DNA of 64,000 nucleotides from Myxococcales bacterium (GTDB taxonomy: Bacteria; Myxococcota_A; Polyangia; Haliangiales; Haliangiaceae), in NCBI GenBank assembly GCA_016707895.1, contig JADJGV010000012.1, positions 246,001-310,000 of the forward strand, given 5' to 3'. The translations under genes and the position numbers were made by a program. Below are positions 37,147-50,492 of the stretch, in pieces (the stretch's first letter is position 1; the number at the start of each line of letters is the position of its first letter). Under the pieces are notes generated by a model. That model was not told the origin of the DNA. It searched no databases and saw only the letters and a list, made by a program, of their open reading frames with translations.

Positions 37147-38646
37147 ATGCTGCGTTCGCTCGGTCTGATCTGCACCGTGGTCGCGCTGGTCGCCGCCGGC
37201 GCCTGCAAGAAGAACGACAAGCCCAAGGCCAAGGCCGATCCGTGGGCCGCCGGCAGCGGCTCGGCCGCCGGCACCGCCGATCCTGCCGCAGGCGCGGGCG
37301 CGGGCTCCGCGGCCGCGGCGATCAAGCCCAAAGGCGCCGACACCGCGCCGCCGCCGCTGGCGTCGAACTTCGGCGCCGCCGCTGGCGACGAGCTGGCCAA
37401 GCTGGCCGCGGCGCCCGCCCCCGCCGACGGCGCGGCCGCGCCCGCCCCCGCCGACGGCGCCAAGGTCGATCCGGCGTCGATCACCAAGGCCGGCCTGCCG
37501 ACGATGGCGGTGCGCGGCTTCGCCGGGGTCAAGCAGACCGGCTTCCGCGTGGCGTACGCGCCGTCGAAGGACGCGACGCACGAGCAGTTCCGCAAGGTCC
37601 TCGAAGACAACCGGGTGTTCGAGCTGGTGGCCGAGGGCCTCAACAAGACGGTCCGGCTGCCGCGCACCGTCGACATCCAGCTGGTCGACTGCGGCACGGT
37701 CAACGCGTTCTACGATCCCAACAACGGCCGCATCATCGTCTGCTACGAGCTGCTCAGCTACTTCGTCGACGTGTTCAAGCCCACCGCGCAGAACGACGAC
37801 CAGCTCGGCCAGGCGGTCATCGGCGCGACGATCTTCAGCTTCTATCACGAGAGCGGCCACGCCCTGATCCACCAGCTCGACCTGCCGACGGTCGGCCGCG
37901 AGGAGGACGCGGTCGATCAGCTGGCGACGCTGATCCTGATGGCGGCCGGCGACGACGGCGTCGGCATGGCGCTGTCGGGCGCCTACTGGTTCCAGCTCCA
38001 GCAGAAGGCCGGCAACGAGACGCCGTTCTGGGACGAGCACGCCTTCGAGGGCCAGCGCTTCTACAACATCCTGTGCATGATCTACGGCTCGGACCCGGGC
38101 AAGTACGCCGGCTTCGTCAGCTCGGGCAACCTGCCCGAGGCCCGGGCCCAGCGCTGCGGCGAGGAGTACAGCAAGACCCGCCGGGCGTGGGAGAAGCTGC
38201 TCGAGCCGCACCTGACCAACGACGCCGCCGAGGAGATCGACTACCAGGGCTCGGTGCCGGAGGCCGAGACCAACCCCGATCAGGCGCCGACGATGCCGAC
38301 CGCCGACCAGCCGCCCGGCGATGACCAGCCCGCCGACGACCCGCCCGGCGATGACCAGCCCGGCGACGACGATCCGACCGCGCCGGTGGCCGCGGCCGGC
38401 CACGCGATCACCTGCGAGAAGGTCGCCGAGAAGGCGGTCGAGCTGATCGCCACCGAGGCCGAGAAGCAGCTCGCCGACCTATCGCCCGACGAGCAGCAGG
38501 CCAAGATCGACGACATCAAGGCCAACCTGCCGGCGTTCCTCGAGCAGTTCCTGGCCCAGTGCGCCAAGGAGGACTGGCCCGACAAGGATCGCCAGTGCGT
38601 CCTCGACGCCGCGACGCTCGACCAGGCCTCGCGCTGCGGCAATTGA
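37147..38646 (+). CDS. DUF4344-like putative metallopeptidase lipoprotein
   Basis: A 499-residue lipoprotein with lipobox AGAC at Cys20. A long Ala/Pro/Asp linker (about 25-115) follows. H234-E-S-G-H238 in FYHESGHALIHQL is a zinc HEXXH motif. Together with RTVDIQLVDCGTVNAFYDPN and EEDAVDQLATLILM it matches DUF4344 putative metallopeptidases. The last zinc ligand is probably an acid in GREEDAVDQ. After about 375 comes an Asp/Pro-rich spacer (DDQPGDDDP), then a helical domain with Cys pairs (CEKVAEKAVEL ... CVLDAATLDQASRC). The substrate is unknown. Confidence 0.82.
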   Translation: MLRSLGLICTVVALVAAGACKKNDKPKAKADPWAAGSGSAAGTADPAAGAGAGSAAAAIKPKGADTAPPPLASNFGAAAGDELAKLAAAPAPADGAAAPAPADGAKVDPASITKAGLPTMAVRGFAGVKQTGFRVAYAPSKDATHEQFRKVLEDNRVFELVAEGLNKTVRLPRTVDIQLVDCGTVNAFYDPNNGRIIVCYELLSYFVDVFKPTAQNDDQLGQAVIGATIFSFYHESGHALIHQLDLPTVGREEDAVDQLATLILMAAGDDGVGMALSGAYWFQLQQKAGNETPFWDEHAFEGQRFYNILCMIYGSDPGKYAGFVSSGNLPEARAQRCGEEYSKTRRAWEKLLEPHLTNDAAEEIDYQGSVPEAETNPDQAPTMPTADQPPGDDQPADDPPGDDQPGDDDPTAPVAAAGHAITCEKVAEKAVELIATEAEKQLADLSPDEQQAKIDDIKANLPAFLEQFLAQCAKEDWPDKDRQCVLDAATLDQASRCGN

Positions 38647-38756
38647 GGTCCATGCGCCGCGTTGCCGAAGGCAACACCGCCCGGCCCCGGCCCGCGGCGC
38701 GTCGCGTAGTTGGACGCGTCGGCGGTCGGTATGAATCGTGCTCGACGCCGACGACG

Positions 38757-40940
38757 ATGCGCTGGCTCGGACTCGTGTTCGCGTTCGCAACCCTGGCCGC
38801 CCCGGCCCCGGCCCGGGCCCAGGTCGCGCCGCACCCCTCGTGGACCGTGCTGCCATGGACCAACGGCGTCGCGTCGGCCGCGTACGACGTCAACCGCCGC
38901 CGGCTGACCAGCTTCCGCGAGCACGTCTACCAGCGACGCGACGCCGCCACCGCCACCCGCGAGCTCGCCTACGACGCGTACTTCGGCCTGCGGGCCGGCG
39001 GCCAGAACCTGTGGCTCACCGAGCGCGCGCCCGAGAGCGCCGGCTGGGACGATCGCGCCGGCATCGCGCGCGTCGTCCAGCGCCACGGCGACCTGCGCGC
39101 GACCCAGTACTTCTTCGCGCCGTTCGCGACCACCGCGCCGGTGGTGGTCGCGGTGATCGAGGTGACCAACGTCGGCGCCGCCCCGGCCGCCGACGCCGCG
39201 GTGTTCTGGCTGGCCAACCTGCGCGCCGGCACCGGCGACGGCACCGTCGGCGAGCGCATCACCTGGACCGGCGGCGCGTTCGAGGAGCGCGGCGCCCGCG
39301 GCCTGCTCTTGCACGCGCCGCTGCCGGCGCCGACCCACCACGCCGCGTCGCCCGACAACCCGTACCTGCTGGTCACCGCCGGCGGCCACCTGGTCGACAC
39401 CGCCGATACCGGCGTGCGCGATGACGCGGTCCCCGGCTTCGAGTGGGACGTCACCGGCCTGGCGCCCGGCGCGAGCCGCCGGTTCGCGGTCGTGCTCGGC
39501 TTCGACGCGACCGGCGATCGCGCCACGCTCGACGCCGCGGTGGCCGCCGCCGGGACCACGCCCGACGAGCTGCTCAGCCGGGCCCGCGGCGACTGGGCCG
39601 GGTTCTTCGCCCGCACCCGCGCGCCGGCCGGGCTGAGCGCCGACGAGCAGCAGGTCTACGATCGGCAGCTCGCGGTGCTGCGGATGGCGCAGATCCGCGA
39701 GCCCGGCCGCGGCCGCGGCGCGATCATGGCGTCGTTGCCGCCCGGCATGTGGAACATCGCCTGGGTCCGCGACCAGGCGTTCGCCACCGCCGCGCTGATC
39801 GAGGCCGGCCTCACCGACGAGGCCAAGGCCGGGCTCGAGTTCTGGATGGGCGCGCGGGTCGGCGACTACGTGTGCTGCGATCGCGACGGCGGGCCGTGGG
39901 TCGGCGCGCCCTACGCGCTCAGCGTCGTGCGCTACTTCGGCGACGGCAGCGAGGAGTCCGACAGCGACGGCCGGGGCCCCAACGTCGAGTTCGACGGCTT
40001 CGGCCTGGCGCTGGCCAACGTCGCCGACTACGTCGACGCCACCGGCGACGCCGCGTTCGTCACGACCCACGCCGACGCGCTGTTCACCCGCACCGCCGAC
40101 GTGCTGGTCGGGCTGATCGAGCCGAGCGGCCCGGCCGCCGGGCTGATCCGCGCCGACTCGTCGATCTGGGAGAGCCACTGGTACGACGGCGGGCGCCAGC
40201 ACTGGGCGTTCACCCAGGCCACCAGCGTGCTCGGCCTGCGCGCCGCCGCGCGGCTGGCCGATCGGATCGGCCGCGGCGCCGACGCCAGCCGCTACCGCGC
40301 GGCCGCCGACGCGCTGACCGCCGCCGCCACCGCCGCGCTGATCACGCCGGGCCGGCTGATCCGCGCCAGCCTCGAGCAGACCTCGGCCAACCTCGACGCC
40401 GCCGCGGTCGGGTTCCTGCGCTGGGGGCTGGTGCCGCCCGACGGCGACGTCGCGATCGGCACGCTCGAGGCGTGGCGCCAGGGCCTGGCCGTGCCCAGCG
40501 GCCACGGCATCCACCGCAACGACGACGGCGGCGAGTACGACCGGCGCGAGTGGATCGCCGTCGACATGTGGCTGGCCGACGCGTGGCGCGCCGCGGGCCG
40601 CGCCGATCGCGCCGACGCGCTGGTGGCGTGGGTCACCGCCCAGGCCCGCCTCAACTACGATCTCATCCCCGAGAACTACCACCGCGACACCGGCGATTAC
40701 CTCGGCGAGGTGCCGATGGCCGGCTTCGGCGCTGGCGCCTACGTCTCGGCGCTGTGGCGCCGGACCGCGACCCCGCCCGGCCCCGACGGCGGCCTGGCCA
40801 ACGACGCCGGCCTCGACGCCGGCGCCGGCGGTGATGACGGCGGCGGCGGGTGCTGCGACGCTGGCGGCGCGCCCGCGCCCCTGCCCCTCGCGCTGGTCGT
40901 GCTCGCCGCGCTGGCGCGGCGGCGCCGCGTCACTCGGTAG
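38757..40940 (+). CDS. GH15-like glycoside hydrolase with MYXO-CTERM-like sorting tail
   Basis: A 727-residue exported protein. A signal peptide (WLGLVFAFATLAAPAPARA) is followed by a beta-sandwich domain (about 25-270) and an (alpha/alpha)6 barrel (280-660). NIAWVRDQAFATAALIEAG, IRADSSIWESHW and LIPENYHRDTGDYLGEVPMA place it near the GH15 glucoamylase-like enzymes. The Glu residues in SIWE and LIPE sit at the expected catalytic positions. The last 35 residues are GGGCCDAGG, a hydrophobic helix and RRRRVTR: the MYXO-CTERM plan of small Cys motif, span and Arg cluster. It is presumably cell-surface anchored. Substrate unknown. Confidence 0.8.
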   Translation: MRWLGLVFAFATLAAPAPARAQVAPHPSWTVLPWTNGVASAAYDVNRRRLTSFREHVYQRRDAATATRELAYDAYFGLRAGGQNLWLTERAPESAGWDDRAGIARVVQRHGDLRATQYFFAPFATTAPVVVAVIEVTNVGAAPAADAAVFWLANLRAGTGDGTVGERITWTGGAFEERGARGLLLHAPLPAPTHHAASPDNPYLLVTAGGHLVDTADTGVRDDAVPGFEWDVTGLAPGASRRFAVVLGFDATGDRATLDAAVAAAGTTPDELLSRARGDWAGFFARTRAPAGLSADEQQVYDRQLAVLRMAQIREPGRGRGAIMASLPPGMWNIAWVRDQAFATAALIEAGLTDEAKAGLEFWMGARVGDYVCCDRDGGPWVGAPYALSVVRYFGDGSEESDSDGRGPNVEFDGFGLALANVADYVDATGDAAFVTTHADALFTRTADVLVGLIEPSGPAAGLIRADSSIWESHWYDGGRQHWAFTQATSVLGLRAAARLADRIGRGADASRYRAAADALTAAATAALITPGRLIRASLEQTSANLDAAAVGFLRWGLVPPDGDVAIGTLEAWRQGLAVPSGHGIHRNDDGGEYDRREWIAVDMWLADAWRAAGRADRADALVAWVTAQARLNYDLIPENYHRDTGDYLGEVPMAGFGAGAYVSALWRRTATPPGPDGGLANDAGLDAGAGGDDGGGGCCDAGGAPAPLPLALVVLAALARRRRVTR

Positions 40941-41580
40941 GCGTGGGGTCGGTCTCGGCCGGCGCCACCTCGTCGGTGTTGGGCCGGGCGACGATCTCGA
41001 CACCGCGCTGGTGGGCGGGCAGCGCCGCGCGCTCGTCAGTGCTCAGCAGCGCCACCTCGAGCTGCCCCAGCCGCTCGACCTCGGCCAGCGCGTTGTAGCC
41101 GCCGATGAACTGGCCGCGCAGGTAGACGTACGGCACGGTCTGCTGCTTGGTCTCGGCGCTGAGCCGCAGGTGCAGCGCCTCGTGCTCGGGCTGCTCGAGA
41201 TCGACGAAGTCGTAGTCGACCTTGTGCTTCTCGAGCACGGTCATCGCCCGACCGGTCCACGGGCAGCTGTTCTTGCCGTAGATCTGCGCCTTGATGCCGG
41301 GGTTGCCGAGCGCGTCGGACTTGACCGGAGCCGGCGTGGTCGCCGCCACCTCGATCGCGTGAGCCACCGGCGCGGGCACCGGCTTGCCGCCGGCCACCGC
41401 CGCGCCGCCGAACCGCGCCTTCAGCTTGGCGATCCGCGGATCGCGCTGCCAGCGATCCTGCAGGTAGTCGCGCAGATCACCGCCCAGCTCGTCGGCGCGA
41501 TCGAGGGCGGTCATCACCGAGGTCTTGACCTTGGCGGCCAGGTCCTTGGGCAGCTTCATCGACGAGAGCGGGGTCGGCAT
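40930..41580 (-). CDS. Glutaredoxin-domain protein with monothiol-like CPWT motif
   Basis: A 216-residue protein. The ATG at 41580 leaves a TATGGT 8 nt upstream. Residues 10-90 are helical and Ala-rich; residues 96-185 are a glutaredoxin fold with KAQIYGKNSCPWTGRAMTVL (C106-P-W-T), QTVPYVYLRGQFIGGYNAL (the TVP and GGY glutathione-binding elements) and a C-terminal extension. A single Cys at the CPXX site suggests a monothiol mechanism or thiol-independent role. Its 3' end overlaps the convergent glycosidase gene by 11 bases. Targets are unknown. Confidence 0.85.
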   Translation of the reverse strand: MPTPLSSMKLPKDLAAKVKTSVMTALDRADELGGDLRDYLQDRWQRDPRIAKLKARFGGAAVAGGKPVPAPVAHAIEVAATTPAPVKSDALGNPGIKAQIYGKNSCPWTGRAMTVLEKHKVDYDFVDLEQPEHEALHLRLSAETKQQTVPYVYLRGQFIGGYNALAEVERLGQLEVALLSTDERAALPAHQRGVEIVARPNTDEVAPAETDPTPTE

Positions 41581-41588
41581 CGACGCGC

Positions 41589-41594
41589 ACCATA
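41589..41594 (-). promoter_or_regulatory. -10 hexamer of the glutaredoxin gene
   Basis: TATGGT on the minus strand, 8 nt before the ATG at 41580. Confidence 0.45.
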
Positions 41595-41630
41595 GTGGCG
41601 GCGGCGGCGACGGGCAAGCGCCATCGCAGC

Positions 41631-42110
41631 TCAGCCGAAGACCTTCTTCTTCAGCTCGCCCGACGCCGCCAAGTTGACCAGCTCGACCCGGCCGCCGACG
41701 CAATCGCCGGCGATGAACACCACCGGCAGGCGGTAGCCGCCGCTGTCGCGGCGCACCGCGGCCAGCGCCGCGGGATCCTCCTCCAGGCTCATCGTCTTGT
41801 ACGGGATGTGCTGGGTGTCGAGGATCTCGGTCAGCCGCGGCACGTCGCGCTTCTGCTTGTCGAGGAAGTACACGATCACCGGCGCCGGCTCGCGGGCCGC
41901 GCTGGCCGGGGCCGCGGCGGGCCGGCCCGACGGCGCCGCCGCCGAGGTCGCGGTGTAGCCGTCGGCGAAGGCCTGGCGATCGGCCAGCTCCTCCGGCGAG
42001 GCCAGCGGCCGGCCCAGCCGCTCGTTCAGCGCGCGGGCCTTCTCGGCCACCGCGCCGTTGCCGGACAACGCCCGCCAGCCGGCGGCGCGCACACGATCGA
42101 GGACGCTCAT
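41631..42110 (-). CDS. Glutaredoxin-fold protein lacking the active-site Cys
   Basis: A 159-residue protein. Residues about 78-155 (PVIVYFLDKQKRDVPRLTEI, LEEDPAALAAVRRDSGGYRL, PVVFIAGDCVGG) follow the thioredoxin/glutaredoxin fold, with cis-Pro in RLPVVF and GG glutathione-type loop. The usual CPXC position reads DKQKRD, so no redox Cys is there. An N-terminal helical stretch precedes it. The start overlaps the stop of the hydrolase gene upstream (ATGA), so three genes (glutathione transferase, hydrolase, this one) are coupled. A binding rather than redox role is inferred. Confidence 0.72.
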   Translation of the reverse strand: MSVLDRVRAAGWRALSGNGAVAEKARALNERLGRPLASPEELADRQAFADGYTATSAAAPSGRPAAAPASAAREPAPVIVYFLDKQKRDVPRLTEILDTQHIPYKTMSLEEDPAALAAVRRDSGGYRLPVVFIAGDCVGGRVELVNLAASGELKKKVFG

Positions 42111-42991
42111 GGCGCGGTTGTAGCGCAGGTAGCGAGGAATGGCGCGACCGCCGCCAGCACCGCGGCCGGCGCCTCGAGCTGCGGGTAGTGGCCGACGCCG
42201 GGCAGCTCGACCACGTCGGCGCGCGGCACCAGCTCCCGGTAGCGGGCCGCCATGTGCCCGCCCGACACCGGATCGGCCAGCCCGTCGATCAGCCGCAGCG
42301 GCACCGGGCTGTCGATCAGCGCGCCGACCCAGCGGGCGCGGTGCCGGCGACGCTCGGCGAGGTAGCCGAGCAGCCCCGGCATCGCCCGGACGCCACCGTC
42401 GCGCGACGCCAGCTGCCACAGCACGTCGAGCTCCGCGTCGCTGGGCGGGTGGTCGCCGGCGATCGCTCGCATCGAGCGCACGAAGGTGCGGTGGCTCGAC
42501 AGCCGCGCCACCAGCGGCCCGAGCGGCGACGCCAGCAGCTGCTGGATCGGCCGCGCGCGGTGGGCCTCGGGGAACAGCCCGCCGTTGAGGAACGCCACGC
42601 CGGTCAGCCGCAGCGCGCCGCCCTCGCGCTGCCGCGCCAGCAGCTCCTGCGCGACGGTGTCGCCGTAGTCGTGGGCCAGCACCGCGGCCCGGGTGACGCC
42701 GGCCCACGCCGCCACCGCCTCGACCAGATCGGCCTGGGCCATCACCGAGTAGCGCCCGCGCGGCTTGGCCGACAGGCCGAGCCCGAGCAGGTCGCACGCG
42801 ACGACCCGGTAGTCGGCGGCCAGCGCATCCCACAGCGGCCACCAGTCCCACGACGCGGTCGGGAAGCCGTGGATCAGCACCAGCGGCGGCGCGCCGCGCG
42901 GGCCGTCGACCCGCGCGAAGATCGTGTGCTCGCGCCAGCGCACGTAGGTGCCAGCCGCGCGCCACGCGTCGACCGAGGGTGGCGTCGCCAT
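42107..42991 (-). CDS. Alpha/beta hydrolase with Asp nucleophile (epoxide hydrolase / dehalogenase / MEST-like)
   Basis: A 294-residue hydrolase. H41-G-F-P in LVLIHGFPTASWDWWP is the oxyanion-hole motif, and the nucleophile elbow AVLAHDYGDT has Asp108 in place of Ser. This is the type used by epoxide hydrolases and haloalkane dehalogenases. The catalytic His is in GVGHYPQLEAP (near 268) and the acid is probably in DGLADPVSGG. HGFP and WDWWP make it closest to MEST-like epoxide-hydrolase relatives. The ATG shares a base with the transferase stop upstream. Paired with a glutathione transferase, it could detoxify electrophiles. Confidence 0.82.
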   Translation of the reverse strand: MATPPSVDAWRAAGTYVRWREHTIFARVDGPRGAPPLVLIHGFPTASWDWWPLWDALAADYRVVACDLLGLGLSAKPRGRYSVMAQADLVEAVAAWAGVTRAAVLAHDYGDTVAQELLARQREGGALRLTGVAFLNGGLFPEAHRARPIQQLLASPLGPLVARLSSHRTFVRSMRAIAGDHPPSDAELDVLWQLASRDGGVRAMPGLLGYLAERRRHRARWVGALIDSPVPLRLIDGLADPVSGGHMAARYRELVPRADVVELPGVGHYPQLEAPAAVLAAVAPFLATCATTAP

Positions 42992-43710
42992 CACGCGGGC
43001 TTCGGCGCCGGCGGGATCGCGCGCACCGCCGCCGGCCGCGCCAGGAACGCGGCCAGCACGCGCTCGACGTTGGCGAAGCTGGCCAGGCCGACCAGCTCGT
43101 CGGCCTGGTAGCCGGTGCGCAGCGCGCGGACCCACGGCCAGATCGCCAGGTCGGCGATGGTGTACGCGTCGCCCATCATCCACGCGCGATCGGCCAGGTG
43201 GCGATCGAGCACGCCCAGCAGCCGCTTGCTCTCGTCGACGTAGCGATCGCGCGGGCGCTTGTCCTCGTAGGCCTTGCCGGCGAACTTCACGAAGAAGCCC
43301 ACCTGGCCGAACATCGGCCCCACCCCGCCCATCTGGAACATCAGCCACTGCAGCGTCTGGTAGCGCGCCGCCGGATCGGCCGGCAGCAGCTGGCCGGTCT
43401 TCTCGGCCAGGTAGATCAGGATCGCGCCCGACTCGAACAGCCCCAGCGGCTCGCCGCCCGGCCCGTCGGGGTCGACGATCGCCGGGATCTTGTTGTTGGG
43501 GTTGAGCGACAGGAACGCCGGCGAGAGCTGATCGTTGGTCTCGAAGCCGACCCGATGCAGCTCGTACGGCAGCCCGATCTCCTCGAGCATGATCGACACC
43601 TTCAGCCCGTTGGGCGTCGGCAGCGAGTACAGCTGCAGGCGATCCGGATGCTGCGGCGGCCACTTCTGCGTGATCGGGAAGTCGGCGAGCGTCGTCACGA
43701 TCCGGACCAT
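42991..43710 (-). CDS. Glutathione S-transferase (nu/YfcG-like)
   Basis: A 239-residue enzyme. The thioredoxin-fold N-terminal domain has QLYSLPTPNGLKVSIMLEEI, where Thr/Asn of TPNG binds glutathione, and NKIPAIVDP with cis-Pro. GLFESGAILIYLAEKTG is the SNAIL-type motif. The helical domain follows from about 110 (QWLMFQMGGVGPMFGQV and YTIADLAIWPWVRA). TPNGLKVSIMLEE is characteristic of the YfcG/nu class, which has disulfide reductase as well as transferase activity. It is the first gene of a three-gene unit. Confidence 0.9.
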   Translation of the reverse strand: MVRIVTTLADFPITQKWPPQHPDRLQLYSLPTPNGLKVSIMLEEIGLPYELHRVGFETNDQLSPAFLSLNPNNKIPAIVDPDGPGGEPLGLFESGAILIYLAEKTGQLLPADPAARYQTLQWLMFQMGGVGPMFGQVGFFVKFAGKAYEDKRPRDRYVDESKRLLGVLDRHLADRAWMMGDAYTIADLAIWPWVRALRTGYQADELVGLASFANVERVLAAFLARPAAVRAIPPAPKPA

Positions 43711-43737
43711 GGCACAACCCCGAGCCGACGCGAGCCG

Positions 43738-44349
43738 TCAGCGCGCCAGCGGGAAGCTGCGCGCGAGCGCGTCGCGCGCCGCCTTGCCGTAGTCGTCGCG
43801 CAGCTGACCCACGATGGCCTCGGCGGTCGGGTTGGCCGTGCGGATGGCGTCCTGGCTCTGCGCCGACACCGGCATCTCGCACACCGCCGTCGCGTCGGCG
43901 AGCCGCACCAGGATGACCGCGCCGGACACCGCGCCGCCCTCGTAGCTCGCCGGGCCCATCTGCCGCGGCTCCAGCAGCTCGCGGGTGCGCAGCACCGCGA
44001 CGTACTTGAGGCCCGGCAGCCGCTTCGCCAGGTCGGTCGGGCGCGCCGCCGGCTCGCCCGGCGCCGGGACGAAGTCGAGCGCGCCGTAACCGGCCACCGC
44101 GATCGGGCTGGCCTCGGGGCCGCTCGGCGGCGGGGCGCCGGCCAGCGCGGCGAGCCGCGGGTAGCTGATCAGCTCGACGTCGGCGTACGCGCCCGACGGG
44201 CAATCGCGGGGCAGCGGCGCCGCGACCGCCGCGACCACCGGGTGGACGCGGCGCGCCAACTCGGCAGCCATCCGGGGCCCCTGGTCCGCCGCGCCCCCAC
44301 CGCCACACCCGATCAGCACGACCGCTAGCCAGGCGCTCCGCAGCTTCAT
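43738..44349 (-). CDS. Lipoprotein of unknown function
   Basis: A 203-residue lipoprotein with lipobox LIGC at Cys15 and a GGGG run behind it. The mature part has two Cys (RDCPSG and VCEMP) that could pair, and alpha/beta character (GLKYVAVLRTRELLEPRQMG, SGAVILVRLADATAVCEMPV). TATCCT lies 6 nt before the ATG, predicting a leaderless transcript. No family is recognised. It ends 28 bases before the transferase gene, on the same strand, so read-through into that operon is possible. Confidence 0.68.
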   Translation of the reverse strand: MKLRSAWLAVVLIGCGGGGAADQGPRMAAELARRVHPVVAAVAAPLPRDCPSGAYADVELISYPRLAALAGAPPPSGPEASPIAVAGYGALDFVPAPGEPAARPTDLAKRLPGLKYVAVLRTRELLEPRQMGPASYEGGAVSGAVILVRLADATAVCEMPVSAQSQDAIRTANPTAEAIVGQLRDDYGKAARDALARSFPLAR

Positions 44350-44355
44350 CGCCCC

Positions 44356-44361
44356 AGGATA
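44356..44361 (-). promoter_or_regulatory. -10 hexamer of the lipoprotein gene at 44349
   Basis: TATCCT on the minus strand, 6 nt before the ATG at 44349. Confidence 0.45.
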
Positions 44362-44383
44362 CCCGAGGGCGAATCCGCGAGGC

Positions 44384-46237
<1,854 letters not shown>

Positions 46238-46300
46238 GGTCGAGTTCCTTTGTGAGTCAGCGATGGGATCGCGAGAGGTCGAATGGGTGTGGGCTGGTGG

Positions 46301-49858
<3,558 letters not shown>

Positions 49859-49884
49859 CGATGATCCTTCTGGCGAACAGACCG

Positions 49885-49951
49885 GACTGACAGGTCAGTC
49901 TAGTCCCTGAACTGACGCGTCAGTCTAATCATGGACTGACACGTCAGTCTA
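49885..49951. promoter_or_regulatory. Triple palindromic operator upstream of the dehydratase operon
   Basis: Three near-identical palindromes: GACTGAC-AG-GTCAGTC (49885-49900), ACTGAC-GC-GTCAGT (49911-49924) and GACTGAC-AC-GTCAGTC (49934-49949). Centres are 25 and 24 bp apart. Each is followed by TA, so on the minus strand each carries a TAGACT hexamer resembling a -10. They lie 27-93 bases upstream of the activase start. The 7-2-7 or 6-2-6 form suits a TetR-family dimer; such a gene lies at 54327. Confidence 0.75.
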
Positions 49952-50063
49952 GTAACAATCGCCATGGAGATCATCACGTTCCCATCCGGACCGGGTGCCA
50001 CCCAGCGGTAGCACTGAGGCATGTTCGGGCGCGTACGATTCTACGCAGTTGACTCCACGACAA

Positions 50064-50101
50064 CACCAATATGCTTGGCGCTATCACCAATTTTGTTGGT
50101 G
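50064..50101. promoter_or_regulatory. Paired operators CACCAA-N5-TTGGYG, 21 bp apart
   Basis: CACCAATATGCTTGGCG (50064-50080) and CACCAATTTTGTTGGTG (50085-50101) are two inverted repeats with the same half-site. Their centres are exactly 21 bp apart, two helical turns, so two dimers would bind the same DNA face. They lie in an AT-richer pocket in front of a winged-helix regulator gene. A CATAAT -10-like hexamer follows at 50109-50114, so the second site overlaps the expected -35 region. Confidence 0.6.
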
Positions 50102-50134
50102 ACATGACCATAATCCATGGTGCAATGTTCGGGG

Positions 50135-50479
50135 ATGGTGGTCGATAGCGCCAGCCTCGAACCTGGATCCGCGCTGTTCGGGGGCCGCAACCGGACGGCG
50201 ATTCTCGTCGCGATCCGGATGCTGGAGGCCACCTATCCGTCCGAGCTCGCCGCGCTGCTCGGCCTCCGGCTCTTCACGGTGCAGCAGGCGCTCCGCGCGC
50301 TCGAACTCGAACAGGCCATCGTCACCCGGTCGGTCGGGCGCACGCGCCTGGTCACCCTCAACCCGCGCTATCCGGCGCACGGCCCGCTCGCTGATCTGCT
50401 GTGGCAGCTCGGCGCCAACGATCACGCGCTGCAGACCAAGCTCGCCGCGGCGCGCCGCCGCCCAGGGAGCGGGCGTTGA
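50135..50479 (+). CDS. Small winged-helix transcriptional regulator
   Basis: About 114 residues from the ATG at 50135. An in-frame ATG at 50117 would sit only 2 nt after the putative CATAAT -10, so I prefer the downstream start; the call is not certain. Residues about 30-85 are a winged helix: ILVAIRMLEATYPSELAALL, GLRLFTVQQALRALELEQAI and the wing VTRSVGRTRLVTLNPRYPA, similar to ArsR/MarR-type domains. No metal-binding Cys is present. It is likely to repress its own promoter through the paired sites upstream and might also act on neighbours. Confidence 0.72.
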   Translation: MVVDSASLEPGSALFGGRNRTAILVAIRMLEATYPSELAALLGLRLFTVQQALRALELEQAIVTRSVGRTRLVTLNPRYPAHGPLADLLWQLGANDHALQTKLAAARRRPGSGR

Positions 50480-50492
50480 TCGCCGCGAGCGA

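Noticed and set aside
49885..49951. Short CRISPR-like repeat of three units
   Set aside because: The intervals are 8-10 bases and the repeats are palindromic operators in a promoter region.
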